A DNA stretch of 10,279 nucleotides from Gp13-AA77 sp036521995 (GTDB lineage Bacteria > Acidobacteriota > Terriglobia > UBA7540): contig DATDGR010000250.1 of NCBI GenBank assembly GCA_036521995.1, positions 1 through 10,279 on the forward strand, read 5' to 3'. Below the pieces are notes generated by a model. That model was not told the DNA's origin. It searched no databases and saw only the letters and a list, made by a program, of their open reading frames with translations. Both the position numbers and the translations under genes were made by a program. This document shows positions 1 to 6,349 of the stretch, piece by piece. The number at the start of each line of letters is the position of its first letter. Position 1 is the first letter of the stretch.

Positions 1-95
1 GGGACTTGCGCAACCGCTCCAGCAGGTTCACTTCCTGGGGCAGCAAGAACAAGGGAGAGCGAGTCGATCGTCTCGGCATAGGTCGAGCATAGCAT
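1..95 (-). CDS. possible 5' end of a minus-strand gene, cut by the window edge
   Basis: On the minus strand an ATG at 95-93 follows an AAGGA Shine-Dalgarno-like motif (108-104) at a spacing of 8 nt. The frame stays open to the window edge and starts MLCSTYAETIDSLSL. Codon third positions look GC-rich only in the first half. In the second half a neighbouring frame reads LFLLPQEVNLLERLRKS, which looks more protein-like, and that frame has its own ATG at 79-77. The gene could therefore start at either ATG, or carry a frameshift near base 50. No family can be named from about 30 codons, and the stretch may be non-coding. Confidence 0.25.
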   Translation of the reverse strand, partial: MLCSTYAETIDSLSLVLAAPGSEPAGAVAQV

Positions 96-135
96 GCTTC
101 TAGTCCTTATAGATAGCTTTCACTGAAACGATATA

Positions 136-179
136 CTAGTAGCAAGTGTAACGAGGACCTGTCTTGTAGGTCCGCGGCA
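136..179 (+). repeat. left REP-like hairpin repeat flanking the RAYT gene
   Basis: This 44-nt repeat starts CTAGTAGCAAG and contains a hairpin with stem GGACCT (155-160) and AGGTCC (168-173) around a 7-nt loop. Its reverse complement matches bases 776-819 at 37 of 44 positions by hand alignment. The two copies therefore lie in opposite orientation on either side of the transposase gene, as expected for REP sequences recognised and cut by a RAYT. A GTAG tetranucleotide, typical of REP elements, occurs in this copy next to the hairpin. Confidence 0.75.
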
Positions 180-204
180 TTTCGCGCCTCCCGCGGCCTC
201 CAGC

Positions 205-774
205 TTGGTTCATGGTTGCCTCGACTCCGCCCCGCGTAGATTGATCGCATGTCCAGGCTGCGGCGCCCGTTCCTACGAATGCTACCTCTTCGTGACCGTA
301 AACCTGCTGAGATCGAGGGGCAGGCTGGCGGAATGTGATTTCGCGCGCTTGGCCATTGCTCTGGCGCGGATGCGGCAAAAGCGCCGGTTCTTGCTCACGG
401 CGTTGGTTCTTCTGCCCGACCACTGGCACGCAATCATTTATCCGCCCCATCCGGTCTGCATCTCGCCGGTGCTGAGTGGCGCAAAGGTGAGCTCGATGAC
501 TGCGATCAACCGCGGCCGGCATGAGAAGGGCGAACTCTGGCAGGAGCGTTTTTTCGATCATGCCCTGCGCACGGTGAGAAACTACGGGGAAACCGTTGAG
601 TACATCCACCTGAATCCGGTACGTCGAGGCCTGGTGAAGCGGCCTGCGGAGTGGAAGTGGTCCAGCTTTGCTGAGTACTCGGGCCTGGGCGCCGCCGAAC
701 AGGAAAAACGGTGTGGGCTGACCATTGATCGCGTGCGTTTGCCCGCCAATGAGAAGGTCAGGTATTTGAGTTGA
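205..774 (+). CDS. REP-associated tyrosine transposase (RAYT, IS200-like Y1 nuclease), possibly frameshifted at its 5' end
   Basis: This is a single-strand DNA endonuclease of the Y1 HUH family, the type that nicks and mobilises REP hairpins. The open frame from TTG 205 encodes 189 residues. It shows the HUH metal-binding motif in PDHWHAIIYP (about residues 71-80), the conserved LWQERFFDHALR stretch (111-122), and EYIHLNPVRRGLV (132-144), whose Tyr133 is the likely catalytic tyrosine. The core is full length for a RAYT. The first ~25 residues from TTG 205 do not look like the family. A different frame from ATG 249 reads MSRLRRPFLR, which resembles RAYT N-termini I recall, and it would join the main frame by dropping one base near 279-281. 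The gene may therefore be a one-base frameshift pseudogene or contain an assembly error. No clear ribosome binding site precedes TTG 205 or ATG 249. REP-like repeats flank the gene on both sides, the right one beginning one base after the stop. Confidence 0.85.
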   Translation: MVHGCLDSAPRRLIACPGCGARSYECYLFVTVNLLRSRGRLAECDFARLAIALARMRQKRRFLLTALVLLPDHWHAIIYPPHPVCISPVLSGAKVSSMTAINRGRHEKGELWQERFFDHALRTVRNYGETVEYIHLNPVRRGLVKRPAEWKWSSFAEYSGLGAAEQEKRCGLTIDRVRLPANEKVRYLS

Positions 775-775
775 A

Positions 776-819
776 GGCCGCCGACCTACACGACAGGTCC
801 GCGTTACGCTTGCTCTTAG
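776..819 (-). repeat. right REP-like hairpin repeat, inverted relative to the left copy
   Basis: This copy is the inverted partner of 136-179. It carries GACCT/AGGTC arms (783-787 and 795-799) and the conserved block CGTTACGCTTGCT. The seven mismatches to the left copy lie mostly outside the stem arms. It begins one base after the RAYT stop codon, so the gene and its two repeats form a tight unit of about 684 bp. The repeat may also act as the 3' hairpin of the RAYT transcript, although no T-run follows it. Confidence 0.75.
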
Positions 820-839
820 CTTAAATCAACTGGCAGAAT
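810..839 (+). promoter_or_regulatory. weak candidate sigma70-type promoter upstream of the YdeI-like gene
   Basis: TTGCTC (810-815) lies 18 nt before CAGAAT (834-839), 36 nt upstream of the ATG at 876. Each hexamer matches four of six consensus bases. The -35 element would lie inside the right REP repeat. This is a sequence resemblance only, and chance is a fair explanation. Confidence 0.2.
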
Positions 840-875
840 TGAGTGTACTCAGCGCCGGCGGAAGAGGCTGAAACG

Positions 876-1445
876 ATGAAGGTTCCCTACGCGAAGCAGT
901 GGCAGAAGGAAACAGATAAGCTGCGCAAGATCGCGCTCGACTGCGACTTGACCGAAGAAATCAAGTGGGGCAAACCCTGCTTCACCTTCCTGAAGAAGAA
1001 CGTGGCTATCGTTATCCCTCTCAAGGAGTCGTGCGCATTCTCGTTCTTCAAAGGCGCGCTGCTGAAGGATTCAAAGCGCATCCTCGAAAGGATCGGAGAA
1101 CATACGCAGGCCGCGCGATGGACTAAGTTTACCTCGCTCAGAGAGATCACGGCCCTGCGGTCTACGCTGAGGGACTACCTCTACGAAGCGGTCGTATTGG
1201 AAGAGTCCGGCAAGAAGATAGAGCGCAAGAAACCTTCAGAGTACGCAATTCCTGAGGAGTTGCAGTCCAGGCTTGATGACAACCTGGTTCTCAGGGCGGC
1301 GTTTCAAGCGCTCACACCAGGTCGGAGGAAGTCATACATCTTTTACGTCTCCAGCGCGAAGCAGGCAAAAACCAGGGCTACGCGGGCGGAAAGGTGCGTG
1401 CCGATTATCCTGAGCGGGCGAGGGTTCAACGAGCCGCCGAATTGA
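876..1445 (+). CDS. YdeI/OmpD-associated family protein (DUF1801 plus OmdA-like C-terminus)
   Basis: The product is a predicted soluble cytoplasmic protein of 189 residues with no signal peptide or membrane segment. Residues ~22-105 match the DUF1801 (YdhG-like) fold, including EEIKWGKPCFTF and the FSFFKGALLKD stretch. Residues ~124-182 match the YdeI/OmdA C-terminal module: AIPEELQSRLDD, then FQALTPGRRKSYIFYVSSAKQ, a KTRATRAERC segment and a closing LSGRGFN. The length and two-part layout are normal for the family. Its biochemical role is not established; names in the family come from links to outer-membrane porin expression and bacteriocin protection. I chose ATG 876 over GTG 843 because AGAGG (863-867) lies 8 nt upstream and the family sequence begins there. 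It sits alone, 56 nt after the right REP repeat. Confidence 0.85.
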   Translation: MKVPYAKQWQKETDKLRKIALDCDLTEEIKWGKPCFTFLKKNVAIVIPLKESCAFSFFKGALLKDSKRILERIGEHTQAARWTKFTSLREITALRSTLRDYLYEAVVLEESGKKIERKKPSEYAIPEELQSRLDDNLVLRAAFQALTPGRRKSYIFYVSSAKQAKTRATRAERCVPIILSGRGFNEPPN

Positions 1446-1484
1446 GGCTCGATTCGAGTGAAGCGAGTCTCGACTTCAGCGACA

Positions 1485-1622
1485 TCACCACTCGATGAGC
1501 ATCACACATTCCCGTCTCTTTGAAGGCTGGCACACCCGCACCAGACCCGATATCGACTTAAATGGCTCCTTGCAATCAGGGCAACCAATCGAGAGCTTCC
1601 GGTTGCGATTTAAGGTGCCCAT
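1485..1622 (-). CDS. possible small four-cysteine protein (speculative)
   Basis: The gap between the YdeI-like gene and the next plus-strand gene holds a minus-strand frame of 45 codons from ATG 1622. It contains cysteines at residues 14, 17, 31 and 39, in IGCPDCKEPF and VCQPSKRREC, a spacing compatible with a zinc-binding knuckle. The frame stays open upstream of the ATG and adds another cysteine. No good Shine-Dalgarno motif precedes the ATG, and the ORF is short, so it may be spurious or the 3' remnant of a longer gene. I do not recognise a family. Confidence 0.2.
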   Translation of the reverse strand: MGTLNRNRKLSIGCPDCKEPFKSISGLVRVCQPSKRRECVMLIEW

Positions 1623-1667
1623 GCGGCGCCCACATCGATGAACCCACTTAAGAAGGAAATCCTATCC

Positions 1668-1675
1668 GGGAGGAG
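1668..1675 (+). promoter_or_regulatory. strong ribosome binding site for the small secreted protein gene
   Basis: GGGAGGAG lies 9 nt before the ATG at 1685. It fixes the start against the nearby in-frame ATGs at codons 3 and 4 (MRMM). Confidence 0.7.
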
Positions 1676-1684
1676 AAAGACAAT

Positions 1685-2206
1685 ATGCGAATGATGAGCG
1701 TACGATCATGGAGTTCAGCAGTGCTTCTGGTGCTCTCCCTATCCGCCGCAGTGCTGGTTGGTGATTCACCCGCGAATCAGAACAAAGGTGGTCCGCCAGT
1801 TGAAAAGCGCAATTTCACAGACGCGGAAATCGAGGGCACCCTGCGGGCACTCGGTGTAGCTCCCAACTCCGAGTCCAGTCCGATCACATGCGACATTACA
1901 GACAGTTCCGGCGGCGTGACAAACCAAGTGACGCCCGCCGCCTATCCCGGCGGCCCCTTTTACTGGTTGCATTACAACTCAAACGGCGTGTCTGCGAACC
2001 AGGTACAATTGACCGTGGCCCCTCTGTTCTCAGGGTCTCCGCTGGCGGCTCAAACGCAGGTTTTTAGCCCATATTCAGACAGCTCCATTGAAACCCCTTT
2101 TGGAATTCCATTCTGGGGCGAGAACCTGACTTCCGGTCCGTGGGTACTGGTGGTCCGGAACGACTCGAACCAGAGCGCGGCGTGCCGCTTCGTCGTCGTG
2201 CCGTGA
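1685..2206 (+). CDS. small secreted protein of unknown function
   Basis: The product has 173 residues. An N-terminal signal peptide is clear: a basic start (MRMMSVR) followed by the hydrophobic stretch SSAVLLVLSLSAAVLVG to about residue 26. There is no lipobox, so export is probably to the periplasm or outside. A short charged region (EKRNFTDAEIEGTLRALGV, 40-58) looks helical. The rest, from about residue 66, is rich in Ser, Thr, Val and aromatic residues and reads like alternating beta strands of a sandwich domain. Cys69 and Cys167 are the only cysteines and could form a disulfide joining the first and last strands. It resembles extracellular beta-sandwich accessory domains in general character, but I recognise no family and assign no function. 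It converges on the caspase-like gene, with 57 nt between their stop codons. Confidence 0.7.
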   Translation: MRMMSVRSWSSAVLLVLSLSAAVLVGDSPANQNKGGPPVEKRNFTDAEIEGTLRALGVAPNSESSPITCDITDSSGGVTNQVTPAAYPGGPFYWLHYNSNGVSANQVQLTVAPLFSGSPLAAQTQVFSPYSDSSIETPFGIPFWGENLTSGPWVLVVRNDSNQSAACRFVVVP

Positions 2207-2263
2207 TGTGCGTGCTGATTCGACATCTGGCAACGTCCGCAAATCAACTGCCTGAGAGCCTCG

Positions 2264-3667
2264 TCACTTCGCCCCCATGGCGGCGCGGACGGCGTTAATC
2301 AGCGAAGAGGGATTCTGGGCGCTTTGCATACTGTTGTCCAACAAAACGAAGTAAGCAGGGTGAGAAGGCGGGGGCGTTGAAGTAACGCGAAAAGCTTGAT
2401 TAGCGATTTTGTCGCGCTTGACCTCCGTAATTTGGGCGAATGGGATGTCGAATACAAGCATCCCGTTCACATAGGTGTAGAAGCTTACGCTCGACCGCGA
2501 TTTTTCCGCTGTGATGGCGCGATACCGAAGCATGCCATTCTCGATCCACATCCATCCGGTGCAATCGTAGATCGGGTCTTTTGCACCGATGTTCCACCAA
2601 AGGACGGCTACAGGAAAACGTTGGACGTTTGGTGTTCCGAGGATGGAGTCAGCCGGGCTCTGTTCCACCTGGCCCGGGGTACTCGCAGGCGGCTGGGCCG
2701 GTGCGTTCCTCGGAACGGTCGTCGGTTTCGAGGGCGCGACCCCCGATGATGGATGTCCAGCCAGATCAGACAGTGGAGCCGCGAAGTTCGACTCGTTGGC
2801 CGCCGGCTTCCTTGAGAAGACGAAGTCGCCATACCCATGGCCGGAGTTCCGGATCACGCTGTACTGCGGCACCTGTTCTGATCGCCCGGCGACCGCCGCC
2901 TGGACGAATCGATGAAAGAGCTCGGCGGCGGTGAACTCGTCCTGGTCGATCTGGCGCAGGCTTTCCATGAGGGCGCCGGCGAAGACCGAATGGCCCGGGG
3001 CGCCGCCGTCCGCCACGGGCTCATCACCTCCGCTGGACATCAGGTTCCTCGACCTCGATTTCAACATCTTCAGGAGATAGGCGTCACGCTGGCGGGGAGT
3101 GATGCTGGCTTCGACGTCGCGAGCGATGGCACCCGAGTAGCAACTGTCGGAGATGATGAGCACGTGTAAGGACGGGATAGCGCGCACGTCGGAGGTGATA
3201 TCGTCGGCACTGATCCAGTTGTCGTTGTTGTCGGACTGGGCGTCAATCGGAAGCCAGTAGGCTTTGTCCGTATCCGGGTCGTGATGACCGTGCCCGGCAT
3301 AGTAGATGAGCAGGTTGGAATTTTCCGGAAGGGTGCGACGGTATTCGTTAAGCGCCGTCAAGATCTGGTTGCGCGTCGCGTTGGTCAGGACTTTCGTCGC
3401 AAAACCATATTGTCCGCGAAGCAATTGGTCCACCGCGTTGGCGTCGTTGACGGCGGTCTGGAGCTGGCGAAGGTAGCGATAGCGATCGTTTCCGATCACC
3501 AGAGCGTAGTACCCGCCTCGCTGATCAGTAGACGCCGAGGGCGAGGTCACGTCCTGCACTCCGCGTTGCGATGGCGTCGGCCCGCCGGATAGGGCCGAGA
3601 CGCCGTCCTGGCTCGCAGTCACAAGCAGGGTGGAGATAAGAAGCAAGCGAGCTAGAGTGTGGAGCAC
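2264..3667 (-). CDS. secreted caspase-like (peptidase C14) protein with unassigned C-terminal domain
   Basis: A predicted cysteine peptidase of the caspase/metacaspase clan, 467 residues, starting at GTG 3667 with GGGAGGG 8 nt upstream. Residues 1-25 form a signal peptide without a lipobox, so the protein should act outside the cytoplasm. The caspase fold runs from about 51 (GGYYALVIGNDRYRYL) to 285. Both catalytic residues are intact: His126 in YYAGHGHHD and Cys176 in ISDSCYSG. DSDS-type acidic residues near the active site suit P1 basic specificity, as in metacaspases, but this is inference. A Pro/Ser/Thr-rich linker (about 287-345) leads to a C-terminal domain (350-467) with strands such as GWMWIENGMLRYR and MLVFDIPFAQITEVKRD and a final helix, suggesting a PH/GRAM-like barrel. 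No partner gene for activation is adjacent; its neighbours are a convergent small secreted protein and a divergent glycosidase-like gene. Confidence 0.85.
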   Translation of the reverse strand: MLHTLARLLLISTLLVTASQDGVSALSGGPTPSQRGVQDVTSPSASTDQRGGYYALVIGNDRYRYLRQLQTAVNDANAVDQLLRGQYGFATKVLTNATRNQILTALNEYRRTLPENSNLLIYYAGHGHHDPDTDKAYWLPIDAQSDNNDNWISADDITSDVRAIPSLHVLIISDSCYSGAIARDVEASITPRQRDAYLLKMLKSRSRNLMSSGGDEPVADGGAPGHSVFAGALMESLRQIDQDEFTAAELFHRFVQAAVAGRSEQVPQYSVIRNSGHGYGDFVFSRKPAANESNFAAPLSDLAGHPSSGVAPSKPTTVPRNAPAQPPASTPGQVEQSPADSILGTPNVQRFPVAVLWWNIGAKDPIYDCTGWMWIENGMLRYRAITAEKSRSSVSFYTYVNGMLVFDIPFAQITEVKRDKIANQAFRVTSTPPPSHPAYFVLLDNSMQSAQNPSSLINAVRAAMGAK

Positions 3668-3943
3668 GGGCGTAGCCCTCCCGCCGACTGTCTATGAGAG
3701 TAACACACACTGACACCGCTCAATGCCAGTCGCAAGGCGTGTTCTCAAGGAACGGGACAAGCGGCCCACGAGCCCAGCGTTTCCTGCCTGAACACGGGGA
3801 GAAAATAAGCGTCCATCCTGATCCGCTTTTTCCACCGTCAGCTTTGATAAACTGATACACCGCCGCCAGGTGCGGGTAGGGTGGCGTTAGGCCTTGCATT
3901 AAGCTTCGCGTCCGGGAGCCACTGCTTTGACGAGGCAGGACGA

Positions 3944-6163
3944 ATGACACGGTTTACGGTTGCGACTGCGATGGTAGCGGCCACGATGATCTTTGTGGCG
4001 CGAGCCGCCGGTGTCCAGGCGACAGGGGAGGTGGCGACGGTCCATGTTGACGCCACACCGGGTCACGCGATCAATTCGTTTGATCCCGACCGCGCTCTCG
4101 GCAGCTCGGTCGACGTCCTTTCCCGCCGGGAGATCGACCAGGTCTACTCTCCGCACATCATCCAGGAGTCGCTTTCGGCGGGCTGGGGACCTATCACTTA
4201 TCGCAACAACACCGAGCTCCGCATGGCCGCCTGGCACTGGACGGAGAATGGAACCTGGAGCGATCCGGCCCACAAGAGCGGATACTTCACGGGCAGCACC
4301 GAGCTGAAGGAGCCGATCCGCTACATCCTGGCCTACGCCTTGCCTCACCGTGGCTTTTCGACCAGCGGCGACCGCCCGCTCGAAGGTCCGAATCTCAGTT
4401 TTTGGAAGAGCAATCCCTATCTCACCAGCAAGTTTACGGGGGAGAGCGACGAATTGCATCCGCAATGGGTGGTGATGGATCTGCGATCCGAAAAGCCGGT
4501 GAGCGCTATCCGCATCGCCTGGAAGAGTCCTTACGCTGTGACCTATCAGGTGGATTATTGGGTGGGAAAGGATGCCCTGGACTTTGATGAGGGTCCGCAG
4601 GGCGAATGGAAGACGTTTCCTTCCGGCGCGGTGAGGAATAGCCAAGGCGGCACGGTGACCCTGAGGCTTGCCGAAGCGCCCACATCCACCCGGTACCTGC
4701 GAGTCTGGATGACGAAATCGTCGAACACCTGCGACACGCCTGGGTCGGACGACGTGCGCAACTGCGTGGGATACGCCATCGAGTCGATTGAAGCCGGCGC
4801 CGTGGATGCGGGCGGAGCGTTTATCGACGTAGCGAAAGGTGCCACCGGCCGGAACAAGCCCACCTACTGCTCTTCTTCCATCGACCCCTGGCACTCGGCC
4901 GCCGATGTCAACGCCAGCGGAAGGTACCAGCACACTGGTTTCGATCTCTTCTTTACCAGCGGACTCACCAACAACCTGCCCGCGATCATCCCGGTCACCG
5001 TGCTTTACGGCACGCCGGACGATGCCGCCGCCCAGATCGCCTACATCGAGAAGCGCGGCTATCGCGTCGCTTATGTCGAGCTGGGCGAGGAGCCGGACGG
5101 CAAGCACGCCCTGCCGGAGGATTATGCTGCGCTCTACGTCCAGTGGGCCACGGCCCTTCACAATGTGGATCCCAGGCTTAGGTTGGGAGGGCCGATCTTC
5201 GAAGGTGTGAACGAAGACATCCGCGTGTGGCCCGACGCTCAAGGCCGAACGTCCTGGATGGGCCGCTTCATCGATTACCTGAAGTCGCACGGCCGTCTCG
5301 GCGATCTGGCCTTCGTCTCTTTCGAGCACTACCCATTTGAAACCTGCGATGTCACCTGGAAGACGTTGTACCAGGAGCCGGAATTGATGAAGCACATCCT
5401 CGAGGTCTGGAGAGGCGACGGAGTTCCGAAAGAAGTACCGCTGATGGTGACCGAAAGCAGTCTGGCTGCCGGTCTCACCGGCCCCATGAGCCAGATCTTT
5501 GCAGCCCTATGGCTCTCGGACAGCATCGGCGCCTTCTTCGAGGGCGGCGGCGCAGCCTATTACCACTCCCCGATCCAGCCTCAGCCCGTCGAGAAATCCT
5601 GCCTTGGGCCGGCCACGTGGTCGAACTTCGTGACGGACGCGGATCTCAACATCAAGGGATACACGTCCTACTACTTCGCCGCCCACATGATTAACCTGGA
5701 GTGGGTACAGCACCGCTCCGGGGTGCACCAAATGTTTCCTTCGTCGACCAGTGTCAAGGATAGCGAGGGGAATGTGCTGGTCACGTCGTACGTCGTGCAT
5801 CGTCCGGATGGAAACTGGGCCCTGCTGTTGGTCAATCGCGACGAAAACAATCCGCACACCGTGCGGGTTGAGTTCGACGATTCCAGCCGCCAGCGGACCG
5901 GCTTCTTTTCGGGGCCGGTCACTTTCACCACTTTCGGTAGCGAACAATACCTCTGGAAGGATGAAGGTCAAGACAGTTACGCCGACCCCGATGGACCGCC
6001 CGTGGCGATCCGGGCAGGGGATGGTCCGCAAGCCACGTATACGCTGCCGAAAGCTTCAGTCTCAGTGCTGCGGGGCAGGGTTGAAGGGATCGCTCATCCG
6101 GATGGTGCTACGACTTCGTTGTCTCGCAACCCAGCGATGCTGCGTAGATTGCATTCCCCTTGA
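3944..6163 (+). CDS. secreted discoidin-domain, clan GH-A-like glycoside hydrolase
   Basis: The predicted exported polysaccharide-acting protein has 739 residues from ATG 3944. This start is preferred to the upstream in-frame codon at 3881 because GAGG (3932-3935) lies 8 nt upstream and a signal peptide (MTRFTVATAMVAATMIFVARA) begins there. After a ~100-residue N-terminal region containing HAINSFDPDRALGSSVD, residues ~135-285 look like an F5/8 type C (discoidin) carbohydrate-binding module (QWVVMDLRSEKPVSAIRIAW, then TRYLRVWMTKSS). Residues ~340-580 resemble a TIM-barrel glycosidase. AYVELGEEPDG holds the candidate acid/base Glu383, and LMVTESS holds the candidate nucleophile Glu504. A beta-sandwich tail (NWALLLVNRDENNPHTVRVEF) follows. 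GH39/GH79-like is my closest guess; the exact family and substrate are unknown. The last ~18 codons overlap a decayed gene on the other strand, so the natural C-terminus may have been altered. Confidence 0.75.
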   Translation: MTRFTVATAMVAATMIFVARAAGVQATGEVATVHVDATPGHAINSFDPDRALGSSVDVLSRREIDQVYSPHIIQESLSAGWGPITYRNNTELRMAAWHWTENGTWSDPAHKSGYFTGSTELKEPIRYILAYALPHRGFSTSGDRPLEGPNLSFWKSNPYLTSKFTGESDELHPQWVVMDLRSEKPVSAIRIAWKSPYAVTYQVDYWVGKDALDFDEGPQGEWKTFPSGAVRNSQGGTVTLRLAEAPTSTRYLRVWMTKSSNTCDTPGSDDVRNCVGYAIESIEAGAVDAGGAFIDVAKGATGRNKPTYCSSSIDPWHSAADVNASGRYQHTGFDLFFTSGLTNNLPAIIPVTVLYGTPDDAAAQIAYIEKRGYRVAYVELGEEPDGKHALPEDYAALYVQWATALHNVDPRLRLGGPIFEGVNEDIRVWPDAQGRTSWMGRFIDYLKSHGRLGDLAFVSFEHYPFETCDVTWKTLYQEPELMKHILEVWRGDGVPKEVPLMVTESSLAAGLTGPMSQIFAALWLSDSIGAFFEGGGAAYYHSPIQPQPVEKSCLGPATWSNFVTDADLNIKGYTSYYFAAHMINLEWVQHRSGVHQMFPSSTSVKDSEGNVLVTSYVVHRPDGNWALLLVNRDENNPHTVRVEFDDSSRQRTGFFSGPVTFTTFGSEQYLWKDEGQDSYADPDGPPVAIRAGDGPQATYTLPKASVSVLRGRVEGIAHPDGATTSLSRNPAMLRRLHSP

Positions 6164-6349
6164 AGTCGAGCTCGTGAAGCCCGGTCTTGGAGGTGTAGTA
6201 CCCCGGATGACTTCGGCTTTGAGGAGCGTGAAGAATCGCGTACCGTCGAGCAGCAGGACTTCCAGGCCGCGGTCGGTGAGTTCTTTGGCAACTCAACCGC
6301 CGCTCGCGCCCGAGCCGACGATCAGAGCGTCGAAAACCTTCGATGTCAC
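6108..6349 (-). pseudogene. remnant: GMC oxidoreductase 5' end fused to gluconate 2-dehydrogenase subunit 3 3' end
   Basis: Read on the minus strand from GTG 6349, this begins VTSKVFDALIVGSGASGG, then a stop (TGA where the family usually has Trp), then VAKELTDRGLEVLLLD. This is the FAD-binding Rossmann N-terminus of GMC oxidoreductases. It runs directly into RFFTLLKAEVIRG and, after a shift of one base, GYYTSKTGLHELDFKGN followed by a C-terminal LGC. That is the end of the gluconate 2-dehydrogenase subunit 3 family. These two proteins are usual operon partners in a membrane-linked sugar dehydrogenase. A large internal deletion seems to have removed the rest of both genes, leaving a nonsense codon and a frameshift. 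The GTG start overlaps the fmdB stop codon as GTGA. The 3' end overlaps the last 56 nt of the opposite-strand glycosidase-like gene. No functional product is expected. Confidence 0.75.

Noticed and set aside
136..609. Minus-strand open frame across the RAYT gene
   Set aside because: It overlaps the left REP repeat and is antisense to the conserved HUH motif; its content is not protein-like.
1448..1458. Palindrome CTCGATTCGAG after the YdeI-like gene
   Set aside because: It is too short and lacks a T-run, so it does not support a terminator.
3668..3943. Divergent promoter region between the caspase-like and glycosidase-like genes
   Set aside because: I looked for -35/-10 pairs on both strands (for example TTGATA at 3844 and TTGAGC on the minus strand), but none had an acceptable partner at 16-18 nt.
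3899..5395. Long minus-strand open frame opposite the glycosidase-like gene
   Set aside because: It is a shadow of the plus-strand gene in GC-rich DNA; its translation shows no family motifs, while the plus strand has a signal peptide and domains.
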